A DNA stretch of 64,000 nucleotides from Clostridium sp. (GTDB taxonomy: Bacteria > Bacillota > Clostridia > Clostridiales > Clostridiaceae): NCBI GenBank assembly GCA_031292145.1, contig JARLHR010000111.1, positions 62,001-126,000 of the forward strand, read 5' to 3'. Below the pieces are notes generated by a model. It was not told the origin of the DNA and made no database searches. It was given only the letters and a program-made list of their open reading frames with translations. A program made the translations under genes and the position numbers. The stretch's first letter is position 1. Every line of letters begins with the position of its first letter. Below, in pieces: positions 38,790 through 47,476 of the stretch.

Positions 38790-38826
38790 AAAAAAGAACT
38801 GTTGGATTTTACAACAGTTCTTTATA
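38790..38826 (-). terminator. Terminator of the ABC-F gene
   Basis: AAAGAACTGTTG / CAACAGTTCTTT stem; on the minus strand it is followed by a T run. Confidence 0.85.
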
Positions 38827-38835
38827 AACAAAATA

Positions 38836-40392
38836 TTATATTATTTTGGTAGTCCAATCTTCACAATTCCAAGTTTCAGTAATTATATCTCTATAAAATT
38901 CAGGTTCATGTGAAACTAAAAGGATTGTTCCTTTATATTCTTTAAGTGCTCTTTTTAGTTCATCTTTTGCATCAACATCTAAATGGTTTGTAGGTTCGTC
39001 TAGGATTAATATGTTTGTTTCATTATTTATAATTTTACAAAGTCTAACTTTTGCAGCTTCGCCTCCAGATAAAACTCTTATTTGTGATTCTAGCTGTTTA
39101 GTTGTAAGACCACATTTAGCAAGAGCAGCTCTTATTTGATATTGAGTATATCCAGGGAATTCCTGCCATACTTCTTCTATACAAGTATTGCTATTATCGC
39201 CTCTATCTTCTTGTTCAAAATAACCTATGTATTGATAATCGCCAAGATGAACTTCACCACTTAATGGTTTGATTTTACCAAGCAAGCTCTTAAGTAAAGT
39301 TGATTTACCAAGCCCGTTAGCCCCAACTAATGCTATTTTTTGTCCTTTTTCCATATATAAGTTAAGAGGTTTTGTAAGAGGAGAGTCATATCCTATAACT
39401 AAATCTTTAGTTTCAAAGATGACTTTGCCTGATGCCCTGGCTGTTTTGAAATTAAATTCTGGCTTCGGTTTTTCTTTTGAAAGTTCAATTACATCCATTT
39501 TGTCTAATTTCTTTTGTCTAGATTTAGCCATATTAGCAGTAGCAACATTAGCTTTATTCCTAGCTACGAAATCTTCAAGCCTTGCAATTTCTTTTTGTTG
39601 TTTTTCATAAGCAGCTTCTAATCTCTTTTTATTATCTTCATATATTCTTTGGAATTCATCATAATCCCCTACATACCTAGTAAGTTTTCTTTCTTCCACA
39701 TGATAAATTAAATTGACTACTGAATTTATAAATGGAACATCATGTGAAATTAAAATAAATGCATTTTCGTATGATTGTAAGTATCTTTTTAACCATTCAA
39801 TATGTTCTTCGTCAAGATAGTTTGTAGGCTCATCTAAAAGTAGAATATCTGGAGATTGGAGCAATAATTTACCTAAAAGAATTTTAGTTCTTTGCCCACC
39901 TGATAAATCATCAACATCTCTATCTAGTCCTAAATCTAAAAGTCCAAGACCTTTAGCAACTTCCTCAACCTTTGGATCAATTACATAGAAACCATTATGA
40001 TCAAGCATATCTTGAATAACGGCAGTTCTTTCTAACATTTTATTTAATTCATCTTCACTGCAATCGCCCATTTTTTCATATAGAGAATTCATTTCTGATT
40101 CTAAATCAAAAAGATATTTAAATGCATCTCTTAAAGCATCTCTTATACTTTGTCCTTTTGTTAAAGCAGCATGTTGATCCATATAACCAACTCTAACATT
40201 ATTTGACCAAGTAACATTACCTTCATCAGGCATAAGTTTTCCAGTTACTATATTCATAAATGTTGATTTACCTTCACCATTAGCGCCGATAAGACCAACA
40301 TGTTCTCCTTTTAATAATCTAAATGAAACATCTTCAAAAATAGCTCTATCACCAAAACCGTGATTCATATTTTTAACAATAAGTACGCTCAT
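38836..40392 (-). CDS. ABC-F family ATPase (YfmM-like)
   Basis: 518 residues. The ATG follows TATAGGAGGAA and gives MSVLIVKNMNHGFGDRAIFEDVSF; an 18-codon upstream extension has no ribosome site. Two ABC domains: Walker A GANGEGKST and GANGLGKST, signatures LSGGQRTKI and LSGGEAAKV, Walker B DILLLDEPTNYLD and NILILDEPTNHLD, joined by a charged coiled linker. There is no membrane domain. ABC-F proteins act on ribosomes as translation factors or antibiotic-protection proteins; closest resemblance is to B. subtilis YfmM. Whether it protects against a drug is unknown. Confidence 0.92.
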   Translation of the reverse strand: MSVLIVKNMNHGFGDRAIFEDVSFRLLKGEHVGLIGANGEGKSTFMNIVTGKLMPDEGNVTWSNNVRVGYMDQHAALTKGQSIRDALRDAFKYLFDLESEMNSLYEKMGDCSEDELNKMLERTAVIQDMLDHNGFYVIDPKVEEVAKGLGLLDLGLDRDVDDLSGGQRTKILLGKLLLQSPDILLLDEPTNYLDEEHIEWLKRYLQSYENAFILISHDVPFINSVVNLIYHVEERKLTRYVGDYDEFQRIYEDNKKRLEAAYEKQQKEIARLEDFVARNKANVATANMAKSRQKKLDKMDVIELSKEKPKPEFNFKTARASGKVIFETKDLVIGYDSPLTKPLNLYMEKGQKIALVGANGLGKSTLLKSLLGKIKPLSGEVHLGDYQYIGYFEQEDRGDNSNTCIEEVWQEFPGYTQYQIRAALAKCGLTTKQLESQIRVLSGGEAAKVRLCKIINNETNILILDEPTNHLDVDAKDELKRALKEYKGTILLVSHEPEFYRDIITETWNCEDWTTKII

Positions 40393-40735
40393 TAATTTCC
40401 TCCTATAACTTTTATTAAATTTATAATTTATTTGTGAAAACTTCACTTATGTATAAAAATCTATTGAAATAATTTCAATAATAAATGCATTGTGTAAATT
40501 GCATATCCATAATAGTTTAAATGATAGAAACCTAGTATGTCAAAGTAAATTTATAAAATTTCATGTATATAAAATAAAATAACAAAAAATGATATGATGT
40601 ATATTTTTTAAAAACAAATTAAATTTTTATAATAATATTCCTATTTTGGGGCAACCTTATAACATAAATAAAAATATTTTAATTGTTATAATAATTTAAA
40701 TTATAGTAAATATTTAACGAAAGGAGAAATTATTA
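40393..40735. other. 340-bp divergent gap
   Basis: AT-rich intergenic region between divergent genes. It contains ATAGTTTAAATGATAGA (near 40514), a 17-mer also present at the left edge of the GC-rich island near 32.31 kb. No clear promoter box was fixed. Confidence 0.4.
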
Positions 40736-40897
40736 ATGGAAAACTTAACAAAAGGAATAAAAGAGAAGGCAGAAAAAATGAGGTATGAAATGCTAGAATT
40801 GTTTGAAGATATGGGGGCAGAAATGAGAAGCATGAGTAGGATTCTAAAGGAGAAAACTGGGAGAATAAGTGATGAGATAAAGAAGAGAATTAGATAA
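40736..40897 (+). CDS. Small helical protein, 53 residues
   Basis: Start after AAAGGAG with nine-base spacing; a terminator follows directly. The sequence (MENLTKGIKEKAEKMRYEML...) is rich in Lys, Glu and Met, with a repeated pattern suited to one or two amphipathic helices, and ends KKRIR. No cysteine or membrane helix. Family not recognised; likely real because of ribosome site, codon use and terminator. Confidence 0.65.
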   Translation: MENLTKGIKEKAEKMRYEMLELFEDMGAEMRSMSRILKEKTGRISDEIKKRIR

Positions 40898-40901
40898 GTG
40901 T

Positions 40902-40948
40902 AAAAAAGATAGTAAGTGCTTAGATCAGCATTATTACTATCTTTTTTA
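40902..40948 (+). terminator. Terminator after the 53-residue ORF
   Basis: AAAAAAGATAGTAA / TTACTATCTTTTTT stem. Confidence 0.85.
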
Positions 40949-40954
40949 TTTAAT

Positions 40955-41028
40955 ATTATTAAAAAAAATAACAAGTCAATATATTGGTTTATTTTTCCTC
41001 TTGAACTTGTTTTTTTATTTCATATGCA
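40955..41028 (+). repeat. Dispersed-element fragment
   Basis: AAATAACAAGTC and GAACTTGTT with terminal ATTTCATATGC: family ends without core, partly decayed. Confidence 0.45.
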
Positions 41029-41080
41029 TTACCTAAAAGTAACATAAAAAAAAAGAAATCATATTATATAGTGGACATGA

Positions 41081-41785
41081 TTATAAGGTTAACAAACTAC
41101 CTCTGTCTATTAATTTTCCTTTTCTCAGTGCAATAGGTGAGACGTCGTATTTAAATAGAAATTTTTCAACTTGATCTCCCCAGTTGTAGCTATCTAAGTC
41201 ACCAAAGAAGGCCATTTTGTTATTTGAGATCATACCACCAGCCCCGCCTATAAAACCATAGTTTAATGAAGGTAGTAATATATCTCCTGGGGGAAGCAAA
41301 AGAATATCAAAGTCATAACTCTTTAAAGATTCAAAAATGCCTTTATCGCTTGTTATTAAAGCCTTTTCTCTAACAGGAAGAATAGAGCACTTAGTATATC
41401 CTTGAGGTACATTAATGTGTATTTTGGATGCTTGGGAATTTAGAAGATTTTCATCGCTGTATTTTAAAGTGTGAATAAAGTGATTTTCTAGAATTAAGGA
41501 ATTTAAAATAATGTCATTTGGATATTTAGATGATAATGCATTTTTTGAAACAATAAAGTTTATATTATTTTTTATTAAAATATCCTTGAAATTCTCTGAA
41601 ATCTCTCTTTGTACAATAATTTTATTTAAAGAACTATTTTTTAGTAAATTTAATTGGATATCAGGGTGACCATTTATGGCTTCATAAACAGAATTGCATT
41701 TAGGAACTAGAATTGGATTTATATTTAATTTTAAAAGATTATTTAGTTCTTCTTTAGTAGATCTATAGTCAATAAAACAATGCAT
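41081..41785 (-). CDS. DUF6873-like GME-fold protein
   Basis: 234 residues. The ATG follows AAGGAGAG and gives MHCFIDYRSTKEELNNLLKL; a longer frame upstream lacks a site. VPKCNSVYEAINGHPDIQLN, GYTKCSILPVREKALITSD and NYGFIGGAGGMI are recognisable clostridial segments of a family assigned to the guanidine-group-modifying (GME, pentein) fold. The catalytic Cys/His set was not mapped. Biochemical role unknown. Single gene, minus strand, between plus-strand units. Confidence 0.65.
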   Translation of the reverse strand: MHCFIDYRSTKEELNNLLKLNINPILVPKCNSVYEAINGHPDIQLNLLKNSSLNKIIVQREISENFKDILIKNNINFIVSKNALSSKYPNDIILNSLILENHFIHTLKYSDENLLNSQASKIHINVPQGYTKCSILPVREKALITSDKGIFESLKSYDFDILLLPPGDILLPSLNYGFIGGAGGMISNNKMAFFGDLDSYNWGDQVEKFLFKYDVSPIALRKGKLIDRGSLLTL

Positions 41786-42030
41786 ATAACTCTCCTTGAA
41801 ATATATAACGAGTGATTTGTTTTTCAATATAGTATAGTTTTCAAATTATATTGTGAGCTTTGAAGCAGAGCATGTCAATTAATAATTAAAATTAACAATT
41901 GATTAATAAAATTTAACGTGAAATTTCTTTACTGTAATTGAAAAAAGTTTATTTCTTTCTTTGAGTATTAATGAAACGTTATTGATTGAAAAATATTTGT
42001 ATTATTCATTAAAAATAAAATTAAAATTTT

Positions 42031-42059
42031 GCATATCATTAAATTTTTAATACATACTA
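42031..42059 (+). promoter_or_regulatory. Forespore sigma-F/sigma-G type promoter of ytxC
   Basis: GCATA, 17 bases, CATACTA, matching the sigma-G consensus (GYATA / CATnnTA); start codon 24 bases further. Fits sporulation expression of ytxC. Confidence 0.65.
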
Positions 42060-42082
42060 ATATTACGAAGGGAGTGAAATCC

Positions 42083-42982
42083 ATGCTTGTTTTAAAATTA
42101 GCTTACAGTGAAGACTTGAGTTTTTCTAATGACCTAAAAGAGCTAAGAGAATTACTTAAGAAAAAAGATATCTTGATTGGATTTGTTGAAAGTATTGAAG
42201 GAAAGACCAATATAATTAAGATAATATGTGAAGAAAGCTGTTATAGTGAAAAAATAAAAGAGATTATTAACTTATATGTTAGTAATATTTTATATAGAAT
42301 AGTTATTGATAAGTATAGAAAAAAAGAAATGCTGGAATTTTTAATTGATAATTATTTCTTCTTAAAGCAAAGTGAAATACTAGAAGTGGAAGATGAAATA
42401 GTAAAAATACTAAAATGTGAAGAAATACCTAATAATGATGACTCTATATACTGTTTAAATAGTATAAATTCAATGGTAGAAAAAATTAAAGATTGTATAA
42501 GCGAAAAACAAGAAATTAATATAGATGGTTTTATAACTTTTAGGATGAAAAAACTTAGAAGTGATATAGAAAAAATTATAGATAAAACAGTAGAAAGATA
42601 TATGGTGGAAAAAGAATATAAAGAATTTATAAAATTGTTAAAATATTTTGTAGAAATACAGGAATGCAAAATTGAAGAAATAAATATAATAATAGATGAA
42701 GATAATAATTATATAGTAAGAGATAAAGACGGTAAAAATTTATATTATAATTTTATAAATGACATTACAACAGAACAAAACAGCTTGGAATTGAATATTG
42801 AGGATATATTAATAAGTGGACTCATAACAAATGCACCTAAAACTATAAACATTTTTGGAAAAGAAAATTGTACTAATAAGGAATTCTTAGATACAATAGA
42901 AAAAGTATTTGAAAACAAGGTGACTTTTCATAAATTTAACCAGGATTATAAAACTGAAAAAATAATGGTAAAAAAGTATTGA
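42083..42982 (+). CDS. ytxC: Sporulation protein YtxC
   Basis: 299 residues, starting at the ATG after GAAGGGAGTG. The sequence is helical and charged; IDGFITFRMKKL, KEFIKLLKYFVEIQE and IEDILISGLITNAPKTI match the YtxC family found in spore formers, usually close to thrS/infC. Its molecular function is unknown. The upstream forespore-type promoter supports a role in sporulation. The last codon overlaps the -35 box of the infC promoter. Confidence 0.85.
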   Translation: MLVLKLAYSEDLSFSNDLKELRELLKKKDILIGFVESIEGKTNIIKIICEESCYSEKIKEIINLYVSNILYRIVIDKYRKKEMLEFLIDNYFFLKQSEILEVEDEIVKILKCEEIPNNDDSIYCLNSINSMVEKIKDCISEKQEINIDGFITFRMKKLRSDIEKIIDKTVERYMVEKEYKEFIKLLKYFVEIQECKIEEINIIIDEDNNYIVRDKDGKNLYYNFINDITTEQNSLELNIEDILISGLITNAPKTINIFGKENCTNKEFLDTIEKVFENKVTFHKFNQDYKTEKIMVKKY

Positions 42983-43007
42983 CATGAATAATTAATAATG
43001 ATATACT
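42979..43007 (+). promoter_or_regulatory. Sigma-A promoter of infC-rpmI-rplT
   Basis: TTGACA, 17 bases, TATACT: near-consensus, as expected for a ribosomal operon. The -35 overlaps the ytxC stop. Confidence 0.85.
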
Positions 43008-43014
43008 CATATTC

Positions 43015-43140
43015 GTTAAGAAGAAACAGCCGTTTCTCACCCTACAGTGTTAAAGGTACTACTAGTACGGGTTAATGGATATCTATGCATTGAGTATTGA
43101 TAATTTTGAGACGGCTATAAGGCCGTCTTTTTATTATGCA
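43015..43140 (+). promoter_or_regulatory. infC/L20 attenuator leader
   Basis: Leader with hairpin AGAAAC-AGCC-GTTTCT, an intrinsic terminator GACGGC / GCCGTC plus T run (43110-43135), and an upstream AGCCGTTTCTCA (43028-43039) that can pair with TGAGACGGCT (43107-43116) of the terminator arm. This gives mutually exclusive structures, as in Firmicute infC-rpmI-rplT leaders controlled by ribosomal protein L20. Confidence 0.8.
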
Positions 43141-43164
43141 TGTAATTTTTCGGAGGTGAAAAAT

Positions 43165-43677
43165 ATTAATAAAGATTTTCCTATGAATGAAGAAATTAGA
43201 GAAAAAGAACTTAGAGTAATTGGAAGTGATGGGGAACAGTTAGGTGTTATCTCATCAAGTGAAGCAAGAAGACTTGCTGAAGAAAAAGAGCTAGACTTAG
43301 TTATGATTTCTCCTAATGCAAAACCACCGGTTTGTAAGATTATGGACTTTGGTAAGTATATATATGAGCAATCAAAAAAGGAAAAAGAAGCTAAGAAAAA
43401 GCAAAAAATTGTAAGCATTAAAGAAGTAAGATGCAGTCTAACTATTGAGGAACATGATATTGACATAAAAGCAAAAAATGCTAGAAAGTTCCTATTAGAT
43501 GGAGATAAAGTTAAAATCACTGTTAGATTTAGAGGAAGAGAGATGGAACTTGGCCATATAGGACAAAAGATTCTTGATAATTTTGCTTCTAAATTAGAAG
43601 ATGTCTGCCTAATAGAAAAAAGACCTAAAAGAGAAGGCAGAAGCATGACAATGGTTTTAGGGCCTAAAAAGGCATAA
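43165..43677 (+). CDS. infC: Translation initiation factor IF-3, AUU start
   Basis: 170 residues. The GGAGGTG site is followed after six bases by ATT, giving (M)[18 protein letters not shown], which aligns with the known Bacillus N-terminus SKDFIINEQIRAREVRLI. The nearest ATG upstream lies before the leader terminator. AUU starts are a hallmark of infC and allow IF-3 to limit its own translation. The two domains are intact (N-domain to about 80, [21 protein letters not shown]-domain with [14 protein letters not shown]). It binds the 30S subunit. Confidence 0.93.
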   Translation: MNKDFPMNEEIREKELRVIGSDGEQLGVISSSEARRLAEEKELDLVMISPNAKPPVCKIMDFGKYIYEQSKKEKEAKKKQKIVSIKEVRCSLTIEEHDIDIKAKNARKFLLDGDKVKITVRFRGREMELGHIGQKILDNFASKLEDVCLIEKRPKREGRSMTMVLGPKKA

Positions 43678-43698
43678 CTTGAGAGGAGGATTTTAATC

Positions 43699-43896
43699 AT
43701 GCCAAAAATGAAAAGTCATAGAGGTGCAGCAAAGAGATTCAGAAAGACAGGTACAGGAAAGCTTAAGAGAGCTAAGGCGTTCAAGAGTCACATCTTAACT
43801 AAGAAGAGTTCAAAAACTAAGAGAAATCTTAGAAAAGCTGGATATGTTTCAAAGACACAAGAAAAAGTAATGAAGAAATTATTACCATACCTATAA
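43699..43896 (+). CDS. rpmI: Ribosomal protein L35
   Basis: 65 residues, starting [20 protein letters not shown], the usual L35 N-terminus; [17 protein letters not shown] is conserved. Very basic. It lies 21 bp after infC and 28 bp before rplT in the universal infC-rpmI-rplT operon. Confidence 0.97.
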   Translation: MPKMKSHRGAAKRFRKTGTGKLKRAKAFKSHILTKKSSKTKRNLRKAGYVSKTQEKVMKKLLPYL

Positions 43897-43924
43897 TATA
43901 GAGGTAGTGCAGGAGGTTTAAGTA

Positions 43925-44284
43925 ATGGCAAGAGTAAAGAGAGCGAAGAATTCTCGTAAAAATCATAAGAAAGTTTTAAAACTTGCAAAAGGATACTACG
44001 GTGGAAAGAGTAAGTTATTTAAGACTGCTAATGAATCAGTAATTAGAGCATTAAGAAATGCTTATGTTGGAAGAAAGAATAAGAAGAGAGATTATAGAAG
44101 CGTATGGATTGCAAGAATCAATGCTGCTACAAGAATGAATGACTTATCATATTCTAAATTCATGAATGGAATCAAATTAGCTGGAATAGACATAAACAGA
44201 AAAATGTTATCTGAAATAGCTATAAATGATCCAAAAGCATTTACAGAATTAGTAGAAGTTGCTAAGAAACAATTAAATGCTTAA
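43925..44284 (+). CDS. rplT: Ribosomal protein L20
   Basis: 119 residues: [20 protein letters not shown], a long basic N-terminal helix that enters the 23S rRNA, then the globular part with [16 protein letters not shown]20 is needed early in 50S assembly and in Firmicutes represses its own operon by binding the leader upstream of infC. A terminator follows. Confidence 0.97.
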   Translation: MARVKRAKNSRKNHKKVLKLAKGYYGGKSKLFKTANESVIRALRNAYVGRKNKKRDYRSVWIARINAATRMNDLSYSKFMNGIKLAGIDINRKMLSEIAINDPKAFTELVEVAKKQLNA

Positions 44285-44289
44285 TACAT

Positions 44290-44320
44290 AAAATGCGGCT
44301 TAGGTCGCATTTTATTTTTA
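44290..44320 (+). terminator. Terminator after rplT
   Basis: AAAATGCGGC / GTCGCATTTT stem with T-rich tail. Confidence 0.85.
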
Positions 44321-44330
44321 TATAAAAATA

Positions 44331-44458
44331 TAAGGTATATTACGGAAAATAATAAGTTAGTATGTTTTCTGATAGCTTATATATAATGTAAGCAAATTTT
44401 CAGTGCGACAGGAAATATAAATGGAATAATAGATTTGTTAATTTCTTTAATATGCTTA
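44331..44458 (+). repeat. Dispersed palindromic element, degenerate copy I
   Basis: AAGGTATATTACGGAAAATA left end and TTTCTTTAATATGCTTA right end match the family; the core is decayed. Confidence 0.5.
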
Positions 44459-44478
44459 GGATTTTGAGGTGTAATGCT

Positions 44479-45261
44479 TTGATATTTATTGAAAGTAAAG
44501 AAAATAGCCTGTTTAAAAATACAAAAAAACTTAAGGAAAGAAAAAATAGAAATAAAAGTAATAAATATATAATTGAAGGGTTTAGACTAGTTCAAGAGGC
44601 ATTTAAGGCGAAAGTGGATGTAGATTATTTAATTGTAGCAGAAGATGCTGAAGAAAGAATTGATGAATATTTAGCACATTATATAAATAAAGAGATTAAA
44701 ATTTATAAAATAACCAATACTTTATTTAAGGAACTTATTTCTACAGAAAATCCTCAGGGAATACTTGCAGTCATAAATATGAATACAATAACGTTAAAGT
44801 CCGATGGGGATTTTTATTTGCTTTGCGATAAGTTGCAAGATCCAGGAAACCTTGGGACTATAATAAGAACAGCTCATGCAGCAGGAGTACAGGGGATTAT
44901 ATTAACAAAAGGAACTGTAGATATATATAATGAAAAGACAATTAGATCTACAATGGGATCTATATTTTACATACCTATTCATTATGATGATGAAAATCTA
45001 TCTTTGGTAAAAGAATTAAAGAGTAAAGGTTTTAATTTGGTTGTTACTTCCCTTGATACAGATAAAAACTTTTTTCAGGTGAATTTAAAAGGTAAGGTGC
45101 TTTTAACAGTTGGTAATGAAGGTAACGGAGTAAGCGATGAAGTGCGAAATATGTCGGATACAAAAGTTAAAATACCAATGCCAGGCAATGCTGAATCTTT
45201 AAATGTGGCAATAGCTGCATCTGTTATTATGTATGAAAAAGTTAGACAAAATGACTTGTAA
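44479..45261 (+). CDS. TrmH/SpoU-family RNA 2'-O-methyltransferase
   Basis: 260 residues; TTG start after GAGGTG. The N-terminal substrate-binding domain (YIIEGFRLVQEA) is followed by the SPOUT domain with LLCDKLQDPGNLGTIIRTA, KGTVDIYNEKTIRSTMGS, LTVGNEGNGVSDEV and IPMPGNAESLNVAIA, the motifs that form the knotted SAM site. It probably methylates a ribose in 23S rRNA. It often follows rplT and precedes pheS in Firmicutes, as here apart from the decayed insert region. Confidence 0.93.
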   Translation: MIFIESKENSLFKNTKKLKERKNRNKSNKYIIEGFRLVQEAFKAKVDVDYLIVAEDAEERIDEYLAHYINKEIKIYKITNTLFKELISTENPQGILAVINMNTITLKSDGDFYLLCDKLQDPGNLGTIIRTAHAAGVQGIILTKGTVDIYNEKTIRSTMGSIFYIPIHYDDENLSLVKELKSKGFNLVVTSLDTDKNFFQVNLKGKVLLTVGNEGNGVSDEVRNMSDTKVKIPMPGNAESLNVAIAASVIMYEKVRQNDL

Positions 45262-45287
45262 TATAGATAAACAAAGCAAGAATCAAA

Positions 45288-45487
45288 CTTATGGGATAAA
45301 CCTATCGAAAGAACTGGTAGTCTGTTGCTCGATTGCTAGAGAATATGGCTGCGGATTTCTAACAGTAGAAGTTGTACCCAATTTAAATTGGAACAACTTC
45401 TACTGAAGAAATGCCAGCAGTCATATTCTCAATGCAACACTGCGCAAAAGACTACCAGTTCTTTTTGGAATGGTATATACTCATAAG
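45288..45487. repeat. 200-bp imperfect palindrome
   Basis: Nested arms: CTTATG/CATAAG outside, AGAACTGGTAGTCT / AGACTACCAGTTCT, GAATATGGCTG / CAGTCATATTC, and AGTAGAAGTTGT / ACAACTTCTACT at the centre. Could be a MITE-like element or the remains of one. No ORF inside. Confidence 0.7.
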
Positions 45488-45612
45488 ATAAATCAAATTC
45501 GTGAATTGATTATCTATAGTTATTACAATACGTAAACTAGAGTTAATCACAATCAACGGGAATCAAATACATTTATGTTACGCGGGACTATAAAAATTTT
45601 GCATCGAAATTT

Positions 45613-45732
45613 TCAAATGCCTGTTACACACAAATGTATTTTTTTATAATTTAATAATTCATATATTGTGTTACTCCACATACCGTCTCTATAAGCCAAT
45701 GTATTATCAAAATCCCATAACAAATACTTCAC
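45613..45732 (-). pseudogene. N-terminal remnant of a HAD-family gene
   Basis: GTG after AGGAG opens a frame (VKYLLWDFDNTLAYRDGMWS...) with a clear HAD motif I (DFDNTLAYRDG), stopping at TGA after 39 codons; nothing recognisable follows. Ribosome site and first motif survive while the rest is gone, so the gene is truncated. The remaining gap to the GNAT gene is AT-rich and otherwise empty. Confidence 0.65.
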
Positions 45733-46056
45733 TACATCATCTCCTAAGTATACACATATAGTCTTTTTTTACGTAATATTCTTACAATTGTATACTAAAA
45801 GTATAATTAAAGTACGGGATAATTATAACATTAATTGAAAGACAATATATGTATTATATAAGGATTGGTACTCTTTTTTGAATTTAATGTTTTTGTATAA
45901 GTAATTACACACATTAATTTGCAGTATAAAATTTATAAATTGTACTGATTTTTTTATTGTATTCAAATAATCGTAAATACTTGAAAAATATAGTATAATT
46001 ATTCTGTAAAAGTAAATGGATATTTAATAACTATTTTAAAAATAAGGTTGAAATGA

Positions 46057-46620
46057 ATGGATGTGTTATATGTGATTTTTGAAGGTAAGAGGGTAAAACT
46101 GAATAATGGAAAGGAATGTGTTTTAAGGAGTCCTGTTGTGGAGGATGCAGAAAAATTGATTGAGTATTTAAAACAAATATCATCAGAAACAGATTTTTTG
46201 ACACGATATCCAGAAGAAGTTTCTATAACTTTGGAGGAGGAAGAAAAATTTATAAAAGAACTTAATAAGAGTCTGAATAATGTTATGATTTCAGCTTTTA
46301 TTGATGATAGGCTTGTTGGAAGTGCAAGTATAAATCCTATTGGAGAGAAAATTAGAGTATTACATAGAGCAACTTTTGGAATAGCAATTATAAAAGAAGC
46401 ATGGAATCTTGGAGTAGGAACTGCTCTGATAACAGTAATTTTAGATTGTGCTAATAAAGCTGGTTATGAACAGGTTGAGTTAGAGGTGGTAACTCAAAAT
46501 CAGAGAGCTATAAAGCTTTATGAAAGATTCGGATTTAAAACCTATGGAACGAGGGAGAATGCTTTCAAATTTAAAGATGGATCATATAGTTCGGATTACT
46601 TGATGATGAAAATCTTGTAA
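46057..46620 (+). CDS. GNAT family N-acetyltransferase
   Basis: 187 residues. The acetyl-CoA loop is visible as IIKEAWNLGVGTALITVILD (Q/RxxGxG/A type), with the following VELEVVTQNQRAIKLYERFGFKTYG signature. VVEDAEKLIEYLKQ and the LVGSASINPI strand fit RimI/RimJ-like acetyltransferases. The acceptor is unknown. A GTG 15 bases downstream is an alternative start. Confidence 0.88.
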   Translation: MDVLYVIFEGKRVKLNNGKECVLRSPVVEDAEKLIEYLKQISSETDFLTRYPEEVSITLEEEEKFIKELNKSLNNVMISAFIDDRLVGSASINPIGEKIRVLHRATFGIAIIKEAWNLGVGTALITVILDCANKAGYEQVELEVVTQNQRAIKLYERFGFKTYGTRENAFKFKDGSYSSDYLMMKIL

Positions 46621-46664
46621 ATATAAGGCACATTCAAATCTAAATGATTTTTGGGAGGAGATTT

Positions 46665-46781
46665 ATGATTAAATCGAAAGCTTGGGATTGGAGTAAAAAT
46701 GAAAGCGACTAATGGGTAAAGCCTTGCATAGAATCTTTCTAGTTAGTTGAAATGTGGAAATCAAAAGGGTTTAATAAATAA
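46665..46781 (+). pseudogene. Remnant of a class I SAM methyltransferase
   Basis: GGGAGGAG precedes ATG and MIKSKAWDWSKNESD-stop-WVKPCIESF-stop-LVEMWKSKGFNK-stop. Reading through the TAA and TAG (each one change from a Tyr codon) gives the start of a SAM methyltransferase family protein; the methyltransferase core that should follow is missing. Inactive relic. Confidence 0.6.
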
Positions 46782-46851
46782 CTAAATCATGATACAAGTG
46801 AATGAATATCTACTTTTATAAATATGTTGTTTTAGGAAGGAAAAAGATTTG

Positions 46852-47385
46852 ATGAAACAAATAGAAACAGAAAGACTCACAATAAGAAGATTTAAAAGTG
46901 ATGATTGGAAAGATTTTTATGAATATGTCTCAAATGAAGAAGTTTTAAAGTTTGAACCATACAAACCTTTCTCAAAAGAAGAAATAAAAAAAGAAGCTAT
47001 AAGAAGAACAACTGATCCAGCATTTTGGGCAGTATGCCTAAAAGAAAACAATAAGTTAATAGGAAATCTATATTTTGCAGAACGAGATTTTAATACTTGG
47101 GAAATCGGATATGTATTTAATCTAAATTATTGGGGAAATGGTTATGCAACAGAAAGCTGCAATGCCATAATGAACTACGCATTCAAAGACCTTAAAGCTA
47201 GGCGCATCATAGCAAAATGTGATCCTAAAAACCCAAATTCTTGGAGATTATTAGAAAGACTTACTATGCGCAGAGAAGGCCATTTGAAAGATAACGTCTA
47301 TTTCTTCAAGGATGAAAACAATAATCCTATTTGGAAAGATACCTATGAATATGGAATGCTAGAAAAGGAATGGGTTTACTTCTAA
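46852..47385 (+). CDS. GNAT family (RimJ/RimL-type) N-acetyltransferase
   Basis: 177 residues; ATG preferred over the TTG just before it, after AGGAAGG. Begins KQIETERLTIRRFKSDDW, the RimJ/RimL opening, with the CoA-binding YVFNLNYWGNGYATESCNAIMNYAF and the closing ARRIIAKCDPKNPNSWRLLERLTMRREG. It probably acetylates an N-terminus or small molecule; substrate unknown. A Met in place of the usual Gly after the LLERL motif is mildly unusual. Confidence 0.9.
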   Translation: MKQIETERLTIRRFKSDDWKDFYEYVSNEEVLKFEPYKPFSKEEIKKEAIRRTTDPAFWAVCLKENNKLIGNLYFAERDFNTWEIGYVFNLNYWGNGYATESCNAIMNYAFKDLKARRIIAKCDPKNPNSWRLLERLTMRREGHLKDNVYFFKDENNNPIWKDTYEYGMLEKEWVYF

Positions 47386-47476
47386 TTTAACTATAGTTAA
47401 ATAGTAATTGCATATAATTTTAGGGAAAGTATAAGTGTTCTAAAAATAACTAATGTTTAAAATTATCATAAAACTA

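Noticed and set aside
38836..40392. ABC-F gene as part of an ABC transporter
   Set aside because: Two fused ATPase domains with a coiled linker and no membrane domain or permease gene nearby.
43075..43164. Upstream ATG extension of infC
   Set aside because: It would translate through the leader terminator and lacks a ribosome site; the ATT start after GGAGGTG matches the known IF-3 N-terminus.
43134..43700. 188-codon minus-strand ORF opposite infC
   Set aside because: Shadow frame of a conserved gene; serine/leucine-rich composition, no ribosome site, no family.
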